From positions 1 to 40,242 of the forward strand of contig JADHWZ010000001.1 in assembly GCA_016783225.1 (NCBI GenBank): a stretch of DNA of 40,242 nt, given 5' to 3'. Source of the stretch: Dehalococcoidia bacterium. Its GTDB lineage: Bacteria; Chloroflexota; Dehalococcoidia; GIF9; UBA5620. The notes beneath the pieces were generated by a model. It was given only the letters and a program-made list of their open reading frames with translations. It was not told where the DNA came from and did not search any database. Below, one piece after another: positions 1-8,722 of the stretch. Position 1 is the stretch's first letter. Each line of letters opens with the position of its first letter. The position numbers and the translations under genes were made by a program.

Positions 1-2
1 TG

Positions 3-1085
3 GGCGAAATGGGTATGACCAAGCCTCCCGAGTTAATGAGACCTCTAGACCAACTGCGTGTAATGTGGAAGATGCGGCGGGTATTCAAGTACTTCACCGG
101 CAGGTATGCCAAGCCGGTCGCTGACTATGTACGAAGGCTTCATGACCCGTGGCTGCGTGAGGTCGTCAGGAACCTGTTCTTGCCGGAGGTACCGGTTTGG
201 TTCATCCTCATGCTTCTGGGGCTGCTGGCGGAGCGGCAAATGGGTCTGCTGGAGGGAGGTTCGCTGAACTTCGTTCTACCCATCGAGAAGCGCTACAAGA
301 ACCTTGGCGGCCAGGTAACGTACAAGGCCACCGTCCAGGAGATTCTGGTGGAAAGCGACCGGGCAGTCGGGGTACGCCTGGCCGACGGCAGCGAGCACCG
401 GGCTGATGTCGTCATCTCGGCCGCCGACGGGTACAGCACTATCTTCAGGATGCTGGGGGCCAAGTACGTGGACGACAAGATTCAAGCCCGATACACCAAT
501 TGGAGGCTGACGCGACCTCTCGTCATGGTCAACTTCGGAGTAGCTCGTGAATTCAGGGACGAACCGTGGCTCAGTATCATCAAGTTGAAGCATCCCTTCA
601 ACGCAGCTAACCAGCTCATTGACGGGCTGATGATACGTATCTTCAACTATAGCGACAAGTTTGCTCCGCGTGGCAAGACAGTGGTCCAGGTATCGTTCGA
701 AACGGAGTGGGACTGGTGGAACGACCTGCAAGAGGACCGTCCACGATACAAAGTGGAGAAACAGCGGGTGGCCGGGGAGATTCTGAAGCGGCTGGAGACA
801 CACTACCCCGGCATTTCACCACTTGTCGAGATGACTGATGTGGCCACGCCCTACACTACGTGGCGCTATACGCGCAACCACAGAGGGGCCTATCAAGGTT
901 GGCTGCCCGCCGCGGAGACGATTAACGCGCGCGTGGAGAGAACTCTGCCGGGCCTGGCGAACTTCTACATGGCTGGACAGTGGGTGATGCCAGGAGGCGG
1001 CGTCCCACCATGCCTCTATTCGGGCCGCCACGTCGTGCAGATGCTCTGCCACAAACATGGAAAACCTTTCACCACTTCTCGATAG
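3..1085 (+). CDS. Partial CrtI/phytoene-desaturase-like FAD-dependent oxidoreductase (C-terminal part)
   Basis: The reading frame is open to the left edge, so this is the 3' part of a longer gene; the ATG at position 9 is probably internal. The product lacks the N-terminal GxGxxG dinucleotide-binding fold that begins this family, which confirms the truncation by the window edge. What is visible is a substrate-domain helical region, then a segment with VKRY-like context and 'ADVVISAADGY', typical of the strand that rejoins the FAD domain in phytoene-desaturase-like proteins (COG1233). The C-terminus has 'FYMAGQWVMPGGGVPP', the usual FAD-contacting end motif. Members oxidise or isomerise polyenes or other lipophilic substrates; the substrate here is unknown. 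It lies left of the tRNA-Lys attachment site and so belongs to the chromosomal backbone or an adjacent element rather than the island. Confidence 0.8.
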   Translation, partial: GEMGMTKPPELMRPLDQLRVMWKMRRVFKYFTGRYAKPVADYVRRLHDPWLREVVRNLFLPEVPVWFILMLLGLLAERQMGLLEGGSLNFVLPIEKRYKNLGGQVTYKATVQEILVESDRAVGVRLADGSEHRADVVISAADGYSTIFRMLGAKYVDDKIQARYTNWRLTRPLVMVNFGVAREFRDEPWLSIIKLKHPFNAANQLIDGLMIRIFNYSDKFAPRGKTVVQVSFETEWDWWNDLQEDRPRYKVEKQRVAGEILKRLETHYPGISPLVEMTDVATPYTTWRYTRNHRGAYQGWLPAAETINARVERTLPGLANFYMAGQWVMPGGGVPPCLYSGRHVVQMLCHKHGKPFTTSR

Positions 1086-1378
1086 GTTGTTCTTACTCCA
1101 TGCGCGGCACGGTACACTCACCGCCAGCTTCTGTCAGCGCATAGTCCTGGCACCAAGATGGTACTCCTTGCACAGCATGTTTGCCCCATTCTTGATCGCT
1201 GATTGTAGCCCACCGTGAACAGGTTACGCGGGCCGACAAGGATTTGATTGCCCATGAGGGATGTGATAGACTTCCTGCGCCGTAATGATAGCGGGGCGGA
1301 CTTTGTGTTCGAAACTTGCATAGATGGCTACAAGAGATTATGTAAAGAGGTGGCGACTGCCGGGGAGGATGCACGGTC

Positions 1379-1651
1379 ATGCGAATAAAACTCAAGGCTG
1401 AACAACTCGACGTATTGGCGCGACAGCTACGTTTCGAAGTGATGCTTGAGGGGCCCCGAGACGTGCGAGGCATGCTGGACGTATTGGCAATGGAGATGCC
1501 CTGGGATGAAACCGGACTCAGCAAGTTCGGCAACTCACCCCAGAGGCCAACCAGAGTGACATTTTCCGTCGAAGCAAGCGGCGATGGTTACATTTGTGAC
1601 ATACATCCAGCTCTTGCCCAGCACATTCATACCCTCCTCTCTTCGGGTTGA
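1379..1651 (+). CDS. Small hypothetical protein (90 aa)
   Basis: I do not recognise this protein. The ORF starts with ATG about 8 bases after a GGGGAGG purine run, a plausible ribosome-binding site, and is stop-free for 90 codons. The sequence is soluble and mixed-charge, begins with a 'MRIKLKAEQ' strand-like segment and has no membrane segment, signal peptide or cysteine cluster. It lies alone between the flavoprotein and the tRNA-Lys, outside the proposed island. A long antisense ORF overlaps it, but its translation looks less protein-like. It could be a small conserved unknown or a chance ORF. Confidence 0.4.
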   Translation: MRIKLKAEQLDVLARQLRFEVMLEGPRDVRGMLDVLAMEMPWDETGLSKFGNSPQRPTRVTFSVEASGDGYICDIHPALAQHIHTLLSSG

Positions 1652-1738
1652 GGCGATCTCATAGACGATTCCCGTGGAGCTTCCCACACACTGGCAACTC
1701 CTGTGCTATCGCTGTGGGAGCCACTACTTGTCCAAGGT

Positions 1739-1768
1739 TTGAACACTCCACGGCAACGGCTATATAAT
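1739..1768 (+). promoter_or_regulatory. Sigma-70-type promoter for tRNA-Lys
   Basis: TTGAAC at 1739-1744 and a perfect TATAAT at 1763-1768 are separated by 18 bases. The predicted transcription start falls a few bases before the tRNA 5' end at 1782. This is one of the best promoter matches in the window and argues that the tRNA gene is still functional after island integration. Confidence 0.75.
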
Positions 1769-1781
1769 GGTGATGTCCAGC

Positions 1782-1857
1782 GGGCCGTTAGCTCAGTTGG
1801 CAGAGCACCTGACTTTTAATCAGGGTGTCGCAGGTTCGAGCCCTGCACGGCCTACCA
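1782..1857 (+). tRNA. tRNA-Lys (anticodon TTT), CCA encoded
   Basis: A complete 73-nt cloverleaf plus encoded CCA. The acceptor stem GGGCCGT pairs with ACGGCCT (one G-T pair). The D arm is GCTC/GAGC, the anticodon stem CCTGA/TCAGG encloses loop CTTTTAA with anticodon TTT at 1815-1817, and the T arm contains GTTCGAGCC. The 3' half from the anticodon loop onward is duplicated at 39344-39386, marking this gene as the integration target of a tyrosine-recombinase island. The intact copy stays attached to its own promoter, the usual outcome when an element carries the tRNA 3' end. Confidence 0.97.
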
Positions 1858-2531
1858 TCTGTTTCCTCACCTTCTGCTAACATTTTGCTAACATCGCGCC
1901 TGCTTTCAGTTCCAGGCATGCTTGTCTCCAGCATCTTGTCGAAACGCTCAGCAGCTGCCTCCTGAAGGCCAGGCAATACGTGGCTGTAGGTGTCCAATGT
2001 GATCCCGAGACCAGCGTGCCCCAGTCTTTCCGAGACCACTTTAGGATGCACACCAGCTCTTAACATCAAAGTGGCATGGGTGTGTCGCAAGTCATGCAAC
2101 CGAACATGAGGCAGCCCTGCTTTGCGGATGAGTTTAGCAAAGGCACCTGCAACTGCGTTGGGATTTATAGGGCTGCCGTCCGCGCGAGCAAAAACAAAAT
2201 CATCGTGGGTTATTCTTCTCCCTAGTCGAACCCACAGTCGTTCTTGGTCAGACCGATATTTGCGGAGTAGCAGTGCCAAGGAGGGTGGCAGCGCTACACT
2301 ACGCCGGCTGTGGGGAGTCTTTGGCTCCTTGATGACATATTCGCCACTGCCCAACTTGTAAGCTGTCTCAACAACAGACACCGAGGCCATATCCAGATCC
2401 ACATTGCGCCATCTCAAGGCTAGTGCCTCTCCCCGGCGCAGACCAGTGTATAGCAATGTAGAAAAGAAAACGTAGTAGCGTGTTTCCTGTGCTGCCTCGA
2501 GATCGAACTCGGGCCTGTCCGACCCAAAGCC
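1788..2531 (-). pseudogene. Truncated tyrosine recombinase/integrase reading into tRNA-Lys
   Basis: The frame encodes only the catalytic domain of a phage/island-type integrase. The conserved residues are present in order: Arg in 'YTGLRRGEAL', the His-x-x-Arg box in 'LHDLRHTH', His in 'RLGHAG' and the nucleophile Tyr in 'LDTYSHV'. Homology begins upstream of the TTG at 2456 ('AAQETRYYVFFSTL') but the frame meets TGA at 2532-2534. No arm-binding or core-binding N-terminal domain can be found beyond it, so the gene is decapitated. The C-terminus 'CRARTCDTLIK' is encoded by the complement of the tRNA-Lys 3' half and the stop lies inside the tRNA (1788-1790). This integrase likely inserted the island; without its N-terminal half the element is probably immobile. 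Confidence 0.9.
1813..1855 (+). repeat. Island attachment site attL (43-bp direct repeat inside tRNA-Lys)
   Basis: These 43 bases run from the anticodon loop to one base past the discriminator of tRNA-Lys. They match 39344-39386 in the same orientation with one difference (A at 1847, G at 39378). The bases on either side do not match, so the repeat ends are sharp. Crossing over in a tRNA anticodon loop or T arm, with the 3' end restored by the element, is the classic pattern for tyrosine recombinases. The two copies are 37,531 bp apart. Confidence 0.88.
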
Positions 2532-2598
2532 TCAACAGGTCAGATGCCTCGGTCACACACTAGTAGCTGTCCGAAGCCACTCTTCCTTGGAGAGCAGT

Positions 2599-3081
2599 TC
2601 AGTTGGACTTCTGAATGCGCTTGGCATAAGCTCGCACGGCTTCCTTCTGTCCCTCTGTGTCCACGTCTTGTCCCCTTTTGCACCTGACTTCTTCCATAGC
2701 TTCCTCAGCCGTTTTGCCTTTCCTTACCAGATAGCAGGCCAAAACAGTCCCCGTACGGCCGATGCCCGCGCCGCATGACACGCCGACCGGTCTTCTCTCA
2801 GCGACACATTTCTCAATGAAAGCAATCATCCGGTCGATCTGGTCCTGTTTCGGGGCGGTGAAATCGGGGACAGGTTCCTGGCAGTCAGCGAGGCCGCGTT
2901 CCTCAATCTGTGCCGACGTTACCCATGTCTTGTCGTTTTCGGCCATTCTGGCCAGAGCCTCTATTCCCTCGTTCTTTAGATACGCAAGATCGTCATCCGC
3001 CATGGGCTTGCTGTGTCCGGCAACTTCTCCCTCAACAAGCCAGCCAAAATTGAATATCCCAACGATTGTTGACACCTCCAA
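2599..3081 (-). CDS. Dual-specificity/tyrosine protein phosphatase (DUSP23-like)
   Basis: A 160-aa protein of the cysteine-based phosphatase family. The P-loop C(X)5R is seen as 'SCGAGIGRTG' (Cys103, Arg109 from the TTG start), followed by the helix 'TVLACYLV'. An upstream 'DFTAPKQDQI' segment is a candidate general-acid loop. The N-terminal 'FNFGWLVEGEVAG' matches the start of small archaeal and DUSP23-like phosphatases, so nearly the whole family length is present. The start is uncertain: TTG at 3081 follows a stop directly, and GTG at 3075 is the alternative. The residue before the catalytic Cys is Ser instead of the usual His, which may raise the Cys pKa. It is the only complete island gene on the minus strand, next to the integrase remnant. 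Substrate is unknown. Confidence 0.85.
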   Translation of the reverse strand: MEVSTIVGIFNFGWLVEGEVAGHSKPMADDDLAYLKNEGIEALARMAENDKTWVTSAQIEERGLADCQEPVPDFTAPKQDQIDRMIAFIEKCVAERRPVGVSCGAGIGRTGTVLACYLVRKGKTAEEAMEEVRCKRGQDVDTEGQKEAVRAYAKRIQKSN

Positions 3082-3743
3082 CTAAGCTACTCAGCAATCG
3101 ACACCTTCAAGAGCATATCTTGACCCCCCACCTCCAAGACAGTCCGTCCTTCTGCCGCCGATGCGTTTGGCACGGTGCTTAGCGCAGTTTTCGATTCCCT
3201 CGCAGCAATGCTAAAGTTGACAGACTGGCGCACAACAGGCGGACCTAAGTTTATAGCCACTCGACTGGTTTGTCAAAAGGCGCGTCGAGGTGAATCCTGC
3301 CGGCAGCGCGTTTCAACTTGTCGCCCACCATAGCCACTCCCTGCAAGCTCAACGCGCTGACTTATCCAATTCCAGCCAAAACTACACGTGCGAAATGGGG
3401 GCCTTTATGGTATATTATGCGAACGCTTGCAATCTTTCTCTTGAGGCGATTTGTGGCGGCGCGCCCGTAAGCGCAAGAGGCTATGTGATTTGGCTGGAAC
3501 GCTGAGGTTCTTCCACAATGGCAGAGTCAAGCGGCGTATACTGCACACCTCAGACTCACGCCCGTAATCACTTGGCAGAAACCGGTCTCGCAGCTTAGTG
3601 GCGCTGGACAACCTGGCCATCGACACCCGCGTTGGTATGGTGCAATTGACATTGTGGCGGGGGGCCTCGAGGAAAAGACAGGGCATACAGGTTAGTTGCG
3701 CTCTCTGAAACTCGTATGAGGATCTAAGACCCGGGAGAAGAAG
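3082..3743. other. Intergenic region, no supported gene
   Basis: About 660 bases between the divergent phosphatase and the CoA-ligase block. Both strands carry short ORFs (for example 3290-3505 plus and 3405-3686 minus), but none has a good ribosome site or a recognisable product. It should contain the promoter for the block starting at 3744, but I could not find a convincing -35/-10 pair. Confidence 0.5.
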
Positions 3744-5162
3744 TTGGAAGGCAATCTGACCCGATTAGACAGGGTTTTCAATCCGCGGTGCATTGCGGTA
3801 GTGGGAGACAAAAGCGAATCCAACTTCATGTGGCTCCGTGCCCAGAGCACCTTCAAGGGGAGACTCTATTCAGTTCAGGTTGACCCAAAGGAAATCGCTC
3901 GCATCCAGGAATTGGGGGTAGAGAACTACACCAGCCTTCTGGACATCCGGGACGCCGTAGACCTCGCGATTGTAGCAGTACCCCGAGCGGTAGCTCCCCA
4001 GATTCTGGAGGATTGCATTCAGAAGGGGGTGGCTGCCGCTCACTTCTTTACTGCAGGTTTCGCCGAGACCGATACCAAGGAGGGGAGGCAGCTCGAGAGT
4101 TCGCTCACCCAGAGGGCAAGAGAGGCAGACTTCTGTCTCATCGGTCCGAACTGCATGGGGATCTTCAATCCCGCACTTGGAGTAAGGCAGAGCGAAGGAC
4201 AGTATACTGGCATTGCTGGGCCGACCGGGCTCATCTCCCAAAGCGGGACTCACGCTATCACGTTCAGCATCGAAGGGCACCTGCAGGGAGTAGACATCAG
4301 TAAATCGGTGAGTTTCGGCAACGGGGTCGTGCTTGACGCCGCCGATTACCTGGACTACTTCGGCCATGACGCCGAAACAAGCGCCATCGGCATGTACTTG
4401 GAGGGAGTCAGGGATGGGAACCGATTCCTTGCCGTCCTGCGAGCTGTATCGGCTCAGAAGCCGGTCGTGATATGGAAAGGCGGGCAGACGGAGGAGGGTG
4501 GTCGGGCTATTGCCGCACACACCGGATCGCTGGCGCTGCCCCGGGCCATCTGGACTGCTGCCGTGCGGCAATGCGGGGCGATAAGGGTAGCAAACTTGGA
4601 GGAACTCGTCGATACACTGAAGGCCCTCATATACCTACCTCCTGTTCTTGGTGATAGAGTGGCCCTGGCCGGAGGCTCGGGAGGGCAATCCGTAGCCATT
4701 GCCGACGCGTTTGCTGACGCGGGGCTAAAGGTGCCTCATCTGACCCAGGAATCCTATCACAAGCTCGCAACCTTCTTCAGCCCGGTTGGAGCAAGCTGTC
4801 GTAACCCCATAGACCCTGGCGCGAATCGAAGAGAGATGCGACGTATCATGGAAATCCTAGAGCGAGATGCTCACATAGACAACTTGGTGCTAGTGATCTG
4901 GCCTGCGGCGTGGCGGCATTTTCCCGAACTGTTTGAGCGCGAGATGCTCGCTGTGGTTGGCCTTAGGGAAAAGACATCCAAGCCCGTGATGGCGATTCTA
5001 CCCACCTTTTCCTCGCCTGAGAGTCTGCAGCAAATGGGGACAATCGCTCAGCAGCTTCATGAGGGTGGTATCCCAACCTTCCCCACTGTCGAGCGAGGAG
5101 CCCGTGCCCTAAGAAACGCTCTGGAGTACTACAGATCCAAGGGCAAGCTCAACGCCAACTAG
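3744..5162 (+). CDS. NDP-forming acyl-CoA synthetase, alpha-type subunit (CoA-binding/ligase)
   Basis: The 472-aa product has the three-domain order of the alpha subunit of ADP-forming acyl-CoA synthetases: a Rossmann CoA-binding domain (about 1-130, 'CIAVVGDKSES'), a succinyl-CoA-ligase-like domain (about 150-290) and a flavodoxin-like ligase domain (about 300-460). The phosphorylatable His lies in 'AHTGS' (His259). Its length matches a stand-alone alpha subunit; the ATP-grasp beta domain, often fused or adjacent, is not found in this window. The start is TTG with GGGAGAAG about 8 bases upstream. The family interconverts acyl-CoA plus NDP and acid plus NTP, which fits the CoA-thioester theme. 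As an orphan alpha subunit it needs a partner elsewhere or has another role such as CoA binding. Confidence 0.85.
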   Translation: MEGNLTRLDRVFNPRCIAVVGDKSESNFMWLRAQSTFKGRLYSVQVDPKEIARIQELGVENYTSLLDIRDAVDLAIVAVPRAVAPQILEDCIQKGVAAAHFFTAGFAETDTKEGRQLESSLTQRAREADFCLIGPNCMGIFNPALGVRQSEGQYTGIAGPTGLISQSGTHAITFSIEGHLQGVDISKSVSFGNGVVLDAADYLDYFGHDAETSAIGMYLEGVRDGNRFLAVLRAVSAQKPVVIWKGGQTEEGGRAIAAHTGSLALPRAIWTAAVRQCGAIRVANLEELVDTLKALIYLPPVLGDRVALAGGSGGQSVAIADAFADAGLKVPHLTQESYHKLATFFSPVGASCRNPIDPGANRREMRRIMEILERDAHIDNLVLVIWPAAWRHFPELFEREMLAVVGLREKTSKPVMAILPTFSSPESLQQMGTIAQQLHEGGIPTFPTVERGARALRNALEYYRSKGKLNAN

Positions 5163-5527
5163 AACATCGCAGCGTCTCAGTGCTGGCGCGCTGGGACTGA
5201 TTGACTCAGCGCCGAGATAAGAATAGGGTGTCAAAGATCAATAGCCTAGGTTGAGCATATTGGCTGAGCGGTTTCATGAGTCTTCCCCTGTGAATTGTCA
5301 GACCCCGACCTCGAGTGGGGCCGGCAACAAGCTAACGTCTAAGGCCTTTATCCGAATGGTCGGGTACTGAGCCAGGGTGACCAGCAATACCAATGATGGG
5401 GCGGATGCCCGCAGAATGTCAGCGAGAGATCCAGAGTCAAATGGTGAGCCGCCCAGCACTTGAACCTGTAACCGGCTGGTCGAAGGCTCCAAAACACGCC
5501 CAAGTAAGATGAGAGGAGGTCATTTAG
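5163..5527. other. Intergenic region before the CoA-transferase
   Basis: About 365 bases with no supported gene. An AGAGGAGG ribosome site sits just before the ATG at 5528. A minus-strand stretch around 5443-5480 resembles the T-arm/CCA end of a tRNA but does not fold properly. No clear terminator or promoter was seen. Confidence 0.4.
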
Positions 5528-7300
5528 ATGGAAGAAGAACTGAGAAGCTTCATTGAATCAAAGTTCCGAGTTCCTGTGGTTGAGGGGCAGGACAAGGTTT
5601 GCTCAGTGGAGGAAGCTGTGAGGAGGCATGTAAGGGGGGGAATGGCCATCCATTTTGGGGGAACAGCTGGAGTGTTGGGCTACCAACTCATAAGGGAATT
5701 CTGGGGCAAGAGCCCCGATTTCACTCTGATAAACCAGGGCGTGACCGGAAGCCTGCTTGCTTTGATTCACGGTAGACTCATGAGAAAGGCCGTAACCAAT
5801 TTCGCCGGTAACGGATATCCTAGTCCAGGTCCTAATCCCCTCGTACAGAAAGTCTATCTCTCCGGTGAAGTGGAATTCGAGAACTGGACGATGCGTACCA
5901 TTCCCCAAATGCTCCTGGCAGGGGCAATGGGGTGGGGTTTCATCCCCACGAAGTCGCTTTTGGGGAGCTCCATGGAGGAGGAGAACAAGGAATCGTTTAT
6001 GGTCATGGATGACCCCTTCAATCCGCGTGAGAAAATAGGGTTGATGAAAGCTCTGAGACCAGACGTAACCTTTGTTCACGGCATTGCTGCGGACCGTTGT
6101 GGGAACACCATAATGACGGATCCGCTGGGGCCTGATGCCTTCGGGGCATGGGCTGCAAGAAGTGGGGTGATAGTCAGCGTAGAGAAGGTTGTCCCTACGG
6201 AGTATATCCGCAGACATTCACATCTCGTGCGGATCCCATCCTATCTGGTGCTGGCAGTTTGCGAGGTACCCTATGGAGCTCATCCAGGTGGGATGATATG
6301 TGAAGGCTTGCCTGAATATGAAGCCTATTTCCCCGACTACGATTTTATTGCTGAGACCAATGAAGCGTCGAACAACGAGGAAACGTTCTCCACGTGGATA
6401 CAACACTGGATTCTAAGCTGCAAGGACCACAGCGACTACCTGGCCAAAGTCGGTAACGAAAGGCTCCTTTACCTGAAAGGGAAGGCCCATTCCGATGCCT
6501 GGGTAGCTGAAATACTATCTGAGATCCCAGGGATGGATTTCGAAAGGCAGCCAAATTCCATGGAGAGGATGGTGGTAGCTGGTGCGAAGGTGATAGCCGA
6601 GAAGTGTATCGCGGAAGGATACAAGACAATACTGGCCGGTATAGGGTTCCCCAACTTATCAGCCTGGCTTGCCGTATATGAACTCAAGGAAAGAGAGCAC
6701 GATGTGGATTTGATGGCCGAGATAGGTATGTATGGTTTCTTGCCAAGACCATCAGACCCGTTCCTCTTCAGCTACCATGACTTGCCCACGTGCAAGATTA
6801 TGACCAGTACAGATACGACTCTTGGGTTTTTCGTCGGAGGTTCATCAAATCGATGTATGGGGGTTTTGGGAGCAGCTCAGGTGGATAAATCTGGAAATGT
6901 AAACACGACCAAGATTCCCGGCAGATTGTACATCACCGGTTCCGGAGGCGCCAATGACGTAGCCAGTACCAACAGGGAGACGGTGGTTGTGGCCAACTCG
7001 GGCAAGCGGAGGTTGGTGGAGAGAGTGCCCTACATTACCTATCCAGGGAGGAATGTGAGGACTCTAGTCACGGACGTCGGCATATTTGAGAAGGTTGGCG
7101 GTAGGGAAACCTTTGTGCTCACAGCCTACATCCCTGCTGAAGCGAGCCAGAAGGAAGAGGAGGCCGTGGCCGAGATAAAGGAAAAGGTGGGATGGGAACT
7201 CGATGTCGCCTCGGACTTGAAGAGGGTCGAGCCGCCGACCAAAGAGGAGATAACTATGCTGAGGCTTTTCGACCCCAGGGGATATTTCATAGGGTCGTAA
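5528..7300 (+). CDS. Fused alpha-beta class I CoA-transferase (glutaconate CoA-transferase-like)
   Basis: A 590-aa protein that joins in one chain the two subunits normally separate in family I CoA-transferases (COG1788 and COG2057 folds). Residues about 10-320 form the alpha half ('HFGGTAGVLGYQLIREF', 'DVTFVHGIAADRCGN') and about 330-590 the beta half. 'LMAEIGMYG' contributes Glu398, the likely catalytic glutamate that carries the covalent CoA intermediate. 'GSGGANDVAS' and 'VTDVGIFE' are typical of the beta domain. The reaction moves CoA from a donor such as acetyl-CoA or succinyl-CoA to an organic acid. The start has an AGAGGAGG site 7-8 bases upstream. It lies downstream of another CoA-ligase gene and is likely one of several ways to activate the island's substrate. 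Confidence 0.87.
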   Translation: MEEELRSFIESKFRVPVVEGQDKVCSVEEAVRRHVRGGMAIHFGGTAGVLGYQLIREFWGKSPDFTLINQGVTGSLLALIHGRLMRKAVTNFAGNGYPSPGPNPLVQKVYLSGEVEFENWTMRTIPQMLLAGAMGWGFIPTKSLLGSSMEEENKESFMVMDDPFNPREKIGLMKALRPDVTFVHGIAADRCGNTIMTDPLGPDAFGAWAARSGVIVSVEKVVPTEYIRRHSHLVRIPSYLVLAVCEVPYGAHPGGMICEGLPEYEAYFPDYDFIAETNEASNNEETFSTWIQHWILSCKDHSDYLAKVGNERLLYLKGKAHSDAWVAEILSEIPGMDFERQPNSMERMVVAGAKVIAEKCIAEGYKTILAGIGFPNLSAWLAVYELKEREHDVDLMAEIGMYGFLPRPSDPFLFSYHDLPTCKIMTSTDTTLGFFVGGSSNRCMGVLGAAQVDKSGNVNTTKIPGRLYITGSGGANDVASTNRETVVVANSGKRRLVERVPYITYPGRNVRTLVTDVGIFEKVGGRETFVLTAYIPAEASQKEEEAVAEIKEKVGWELDVASDLKRVEPPTKEEITMLRLFDPRGYFIGS

Positions 7301-7912
7301 CTTGCGCCTGCGATGGAGCCTGTACTCAAGATGCAGACGCGCTCGAGTCCACAGACGGGGGCCACAGTGTACAATAGACAGGAATTCTGGTCTGACTTTC
7401 AGACTCACCACCGAGCTGCTGGTGCCCTGACTGTGGCTTGATGATGCTTGAGTCGCAGCAATCCGGGCGATTGTCAGGCGAACTGCGAATCGGCCCATGA
7501 GTGTCTCTTAACCTTGGCCTGCTGACTGTCCCATTTTCACTGACGATTTACACTCACGGCGGGAAGAGGACTCGTTATGCTCTTCGCCCGATTCTCCGGT
7601 CTCAGCTCCACGGTAGCTTGCTTCACATAGACGAGGATTTTGGAAGCTGTAGTACACGACTCGCGTGTGGAGGATTACTACAGGGCTCCCAGATGGAGAT
7701 TGACAACGACATGCCATGGATATGTTATTGGTGACAAGAGCGATGAGAGATCAGGATACCCCACCACGAGTTGAAATGGGAAATGTCGGTCTACACCGCT
7801 TCAGCAGTTATGTGGAAAACCGGGACCTGCCCGGACTATTGCTCCAGCGTAGTCACCCTCATGCGACCTGTGCTATTATTCCCATTGAAGAAGGACTGAT
7901 GGAGGTACAGCA
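7301..7912. other. Intergenic region, no supported gene
   Basis: About 610 bases between the CoA-transferase and an SDR gene. Two overlapping plus-strand ORFs (7501-7734, 7716-7919) are present but have no ribosome site, no recognisable product, and overlap each other and the SDR start. The gap implies that the SDR is transcribed separately, but I could not identify its promoter with confidence. Confidence 0.45.
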
Positions 7913-8722
7913 ATGGTAAACCTTTCTCGTTTCTCTCTTGAGCGAAAGGTAGCGCTGGTGACTGGGGGCAGTCGTGGCATTGGCCGGGCTACTGCTTTGG
8001 GATTTGCCGAGGCTGGAGCCGACGTGGTGGTCGCCAGTCGGAAATTGCCTGACCTGGAGAAAGTAGCTGATGAAATCAGAGGTGTAGGCAGAAAGGCGTT
8101 GCCCGTGGTGGCCCATGTTGGCAGAATGGATGATATTGGCAGGCTGGTAGAGACGGTGGTGGCCGAGTTTGGCACGATTGATATTCTGGTCAATAATGCC
8201 GGCACCAACCCGACTATGGCCTCCGTATTGGACACAGATGAACGCCTCTGGGATTCCATCATCAACTTGAATCTGAAAGGCGTGTATTTCCTCAGCCAGG
8301 CAGTAGCTCGGGTCATGAAGGACCACGGTGGCGGCAGAATCATCAACGTGTCTTCAGTGGACGCATATAAACCTGAGTATTATGGAGCCATTTACGCTAT
8401 CTCCAAGGCTGGTTTGTTGATGATGACCAAGTCCATGGCGTTTGAGCTAGCTCCGCATGACATAAGAGTGAATGCCATAGCCCCGGGGCCAGTGAGCACC
8501 CACCTCCTCAACTCCCGCTGGTTTCACCTCCCGGAGGAGGAAGCCAAGGCTCAGAAGGCAGCGCTGGCGAAGATGACTCTACTACGGCACATAGCCGAGC
8601 CCGATGAGATGGTCGGTGCCATGGTCTATCTGGCGTCTGATGCCTCCAGCTATACGACCGGAGAGACCATCCTCGTGGACGGTGGCGCGTTACTTGGCCC
8701 GACGCCACGGGCGGGTTGGTAG
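7913..8722 (+). CDS. Short-chain dehydrogenase/reductase (SDR)
   Basis: A 269-aa classical SDR. It has the cofactor motif TGGSRGIG at residues 17-24, 'NNAG' in the central sheet, the catalytic Ser in 'NVSS', the YxxxK pair Tyr161/Lys165 in 'YAISK', and the end motif 'ETILVDGGA'. Arg in 'VVASRK' after the second strand suggests NADP preference, as in FabG-like enzymes. A GATGGAGG site precedes the ATG. The family oxidises or reduces secondary alcohols and ketones, often 3-hydroxyacyl-CoA substrates. It stands alone with long gaps on both sides. Its substrate is not readable, but a role in the same pathway as the neighbouring CoA enzymes is likely. Confidence 0.9.
   Translation: MVNLSRFSLERKVALVTGGSRGIGRATALGFAEAGADVVVASRKLPDLEKVADEIRGVGRKALPVVAHVGRMDDIGRLVETVVAEFGTIDILVNNAGTNPTMASVLDTDERLWDSIINLNLKGVYFLSQAVARVMKDHGGGRIINVSSVDAYKPEYYGAIYAISKAGLLMMTKSMAFELAPHDIRVNAIAPGPVSTHLLNSRWFHLPEEEAKAQKAALAKMTLLRHIAEPDEMVGAMVYLASDASSYTTGETILVDGGALLGPTPRAGW

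Noticed and set aside
3290..3505. 71-aa plus-strand ORF between the phosphatase and the CoA-ligase
   Set aside because: GTG start without a ribosome site and no recognisable features; the overlapping antisense ORF is equally plausible.
3870..4571. Long antisense ORF (233 aa) opposite the CoA-ligase gene
   Set aside because: It is a shadow of the real gene, whose plus-strand frame has clear family motifs.
5440..5490. Minus-strand stretch resembling a tRNA T arm plus CCA end
   Set aside because: The T-stem halves do not pair and no D arm or 5' acceptor strand is found, so it is not called as a tRNA or an attachment site.
7501..7919. Two overlapping short plus-strand ORFs before the first SDR
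   Set aside because: They overlap each other and the SDR start, and neither has a ribosome site or a protein-like sequence.
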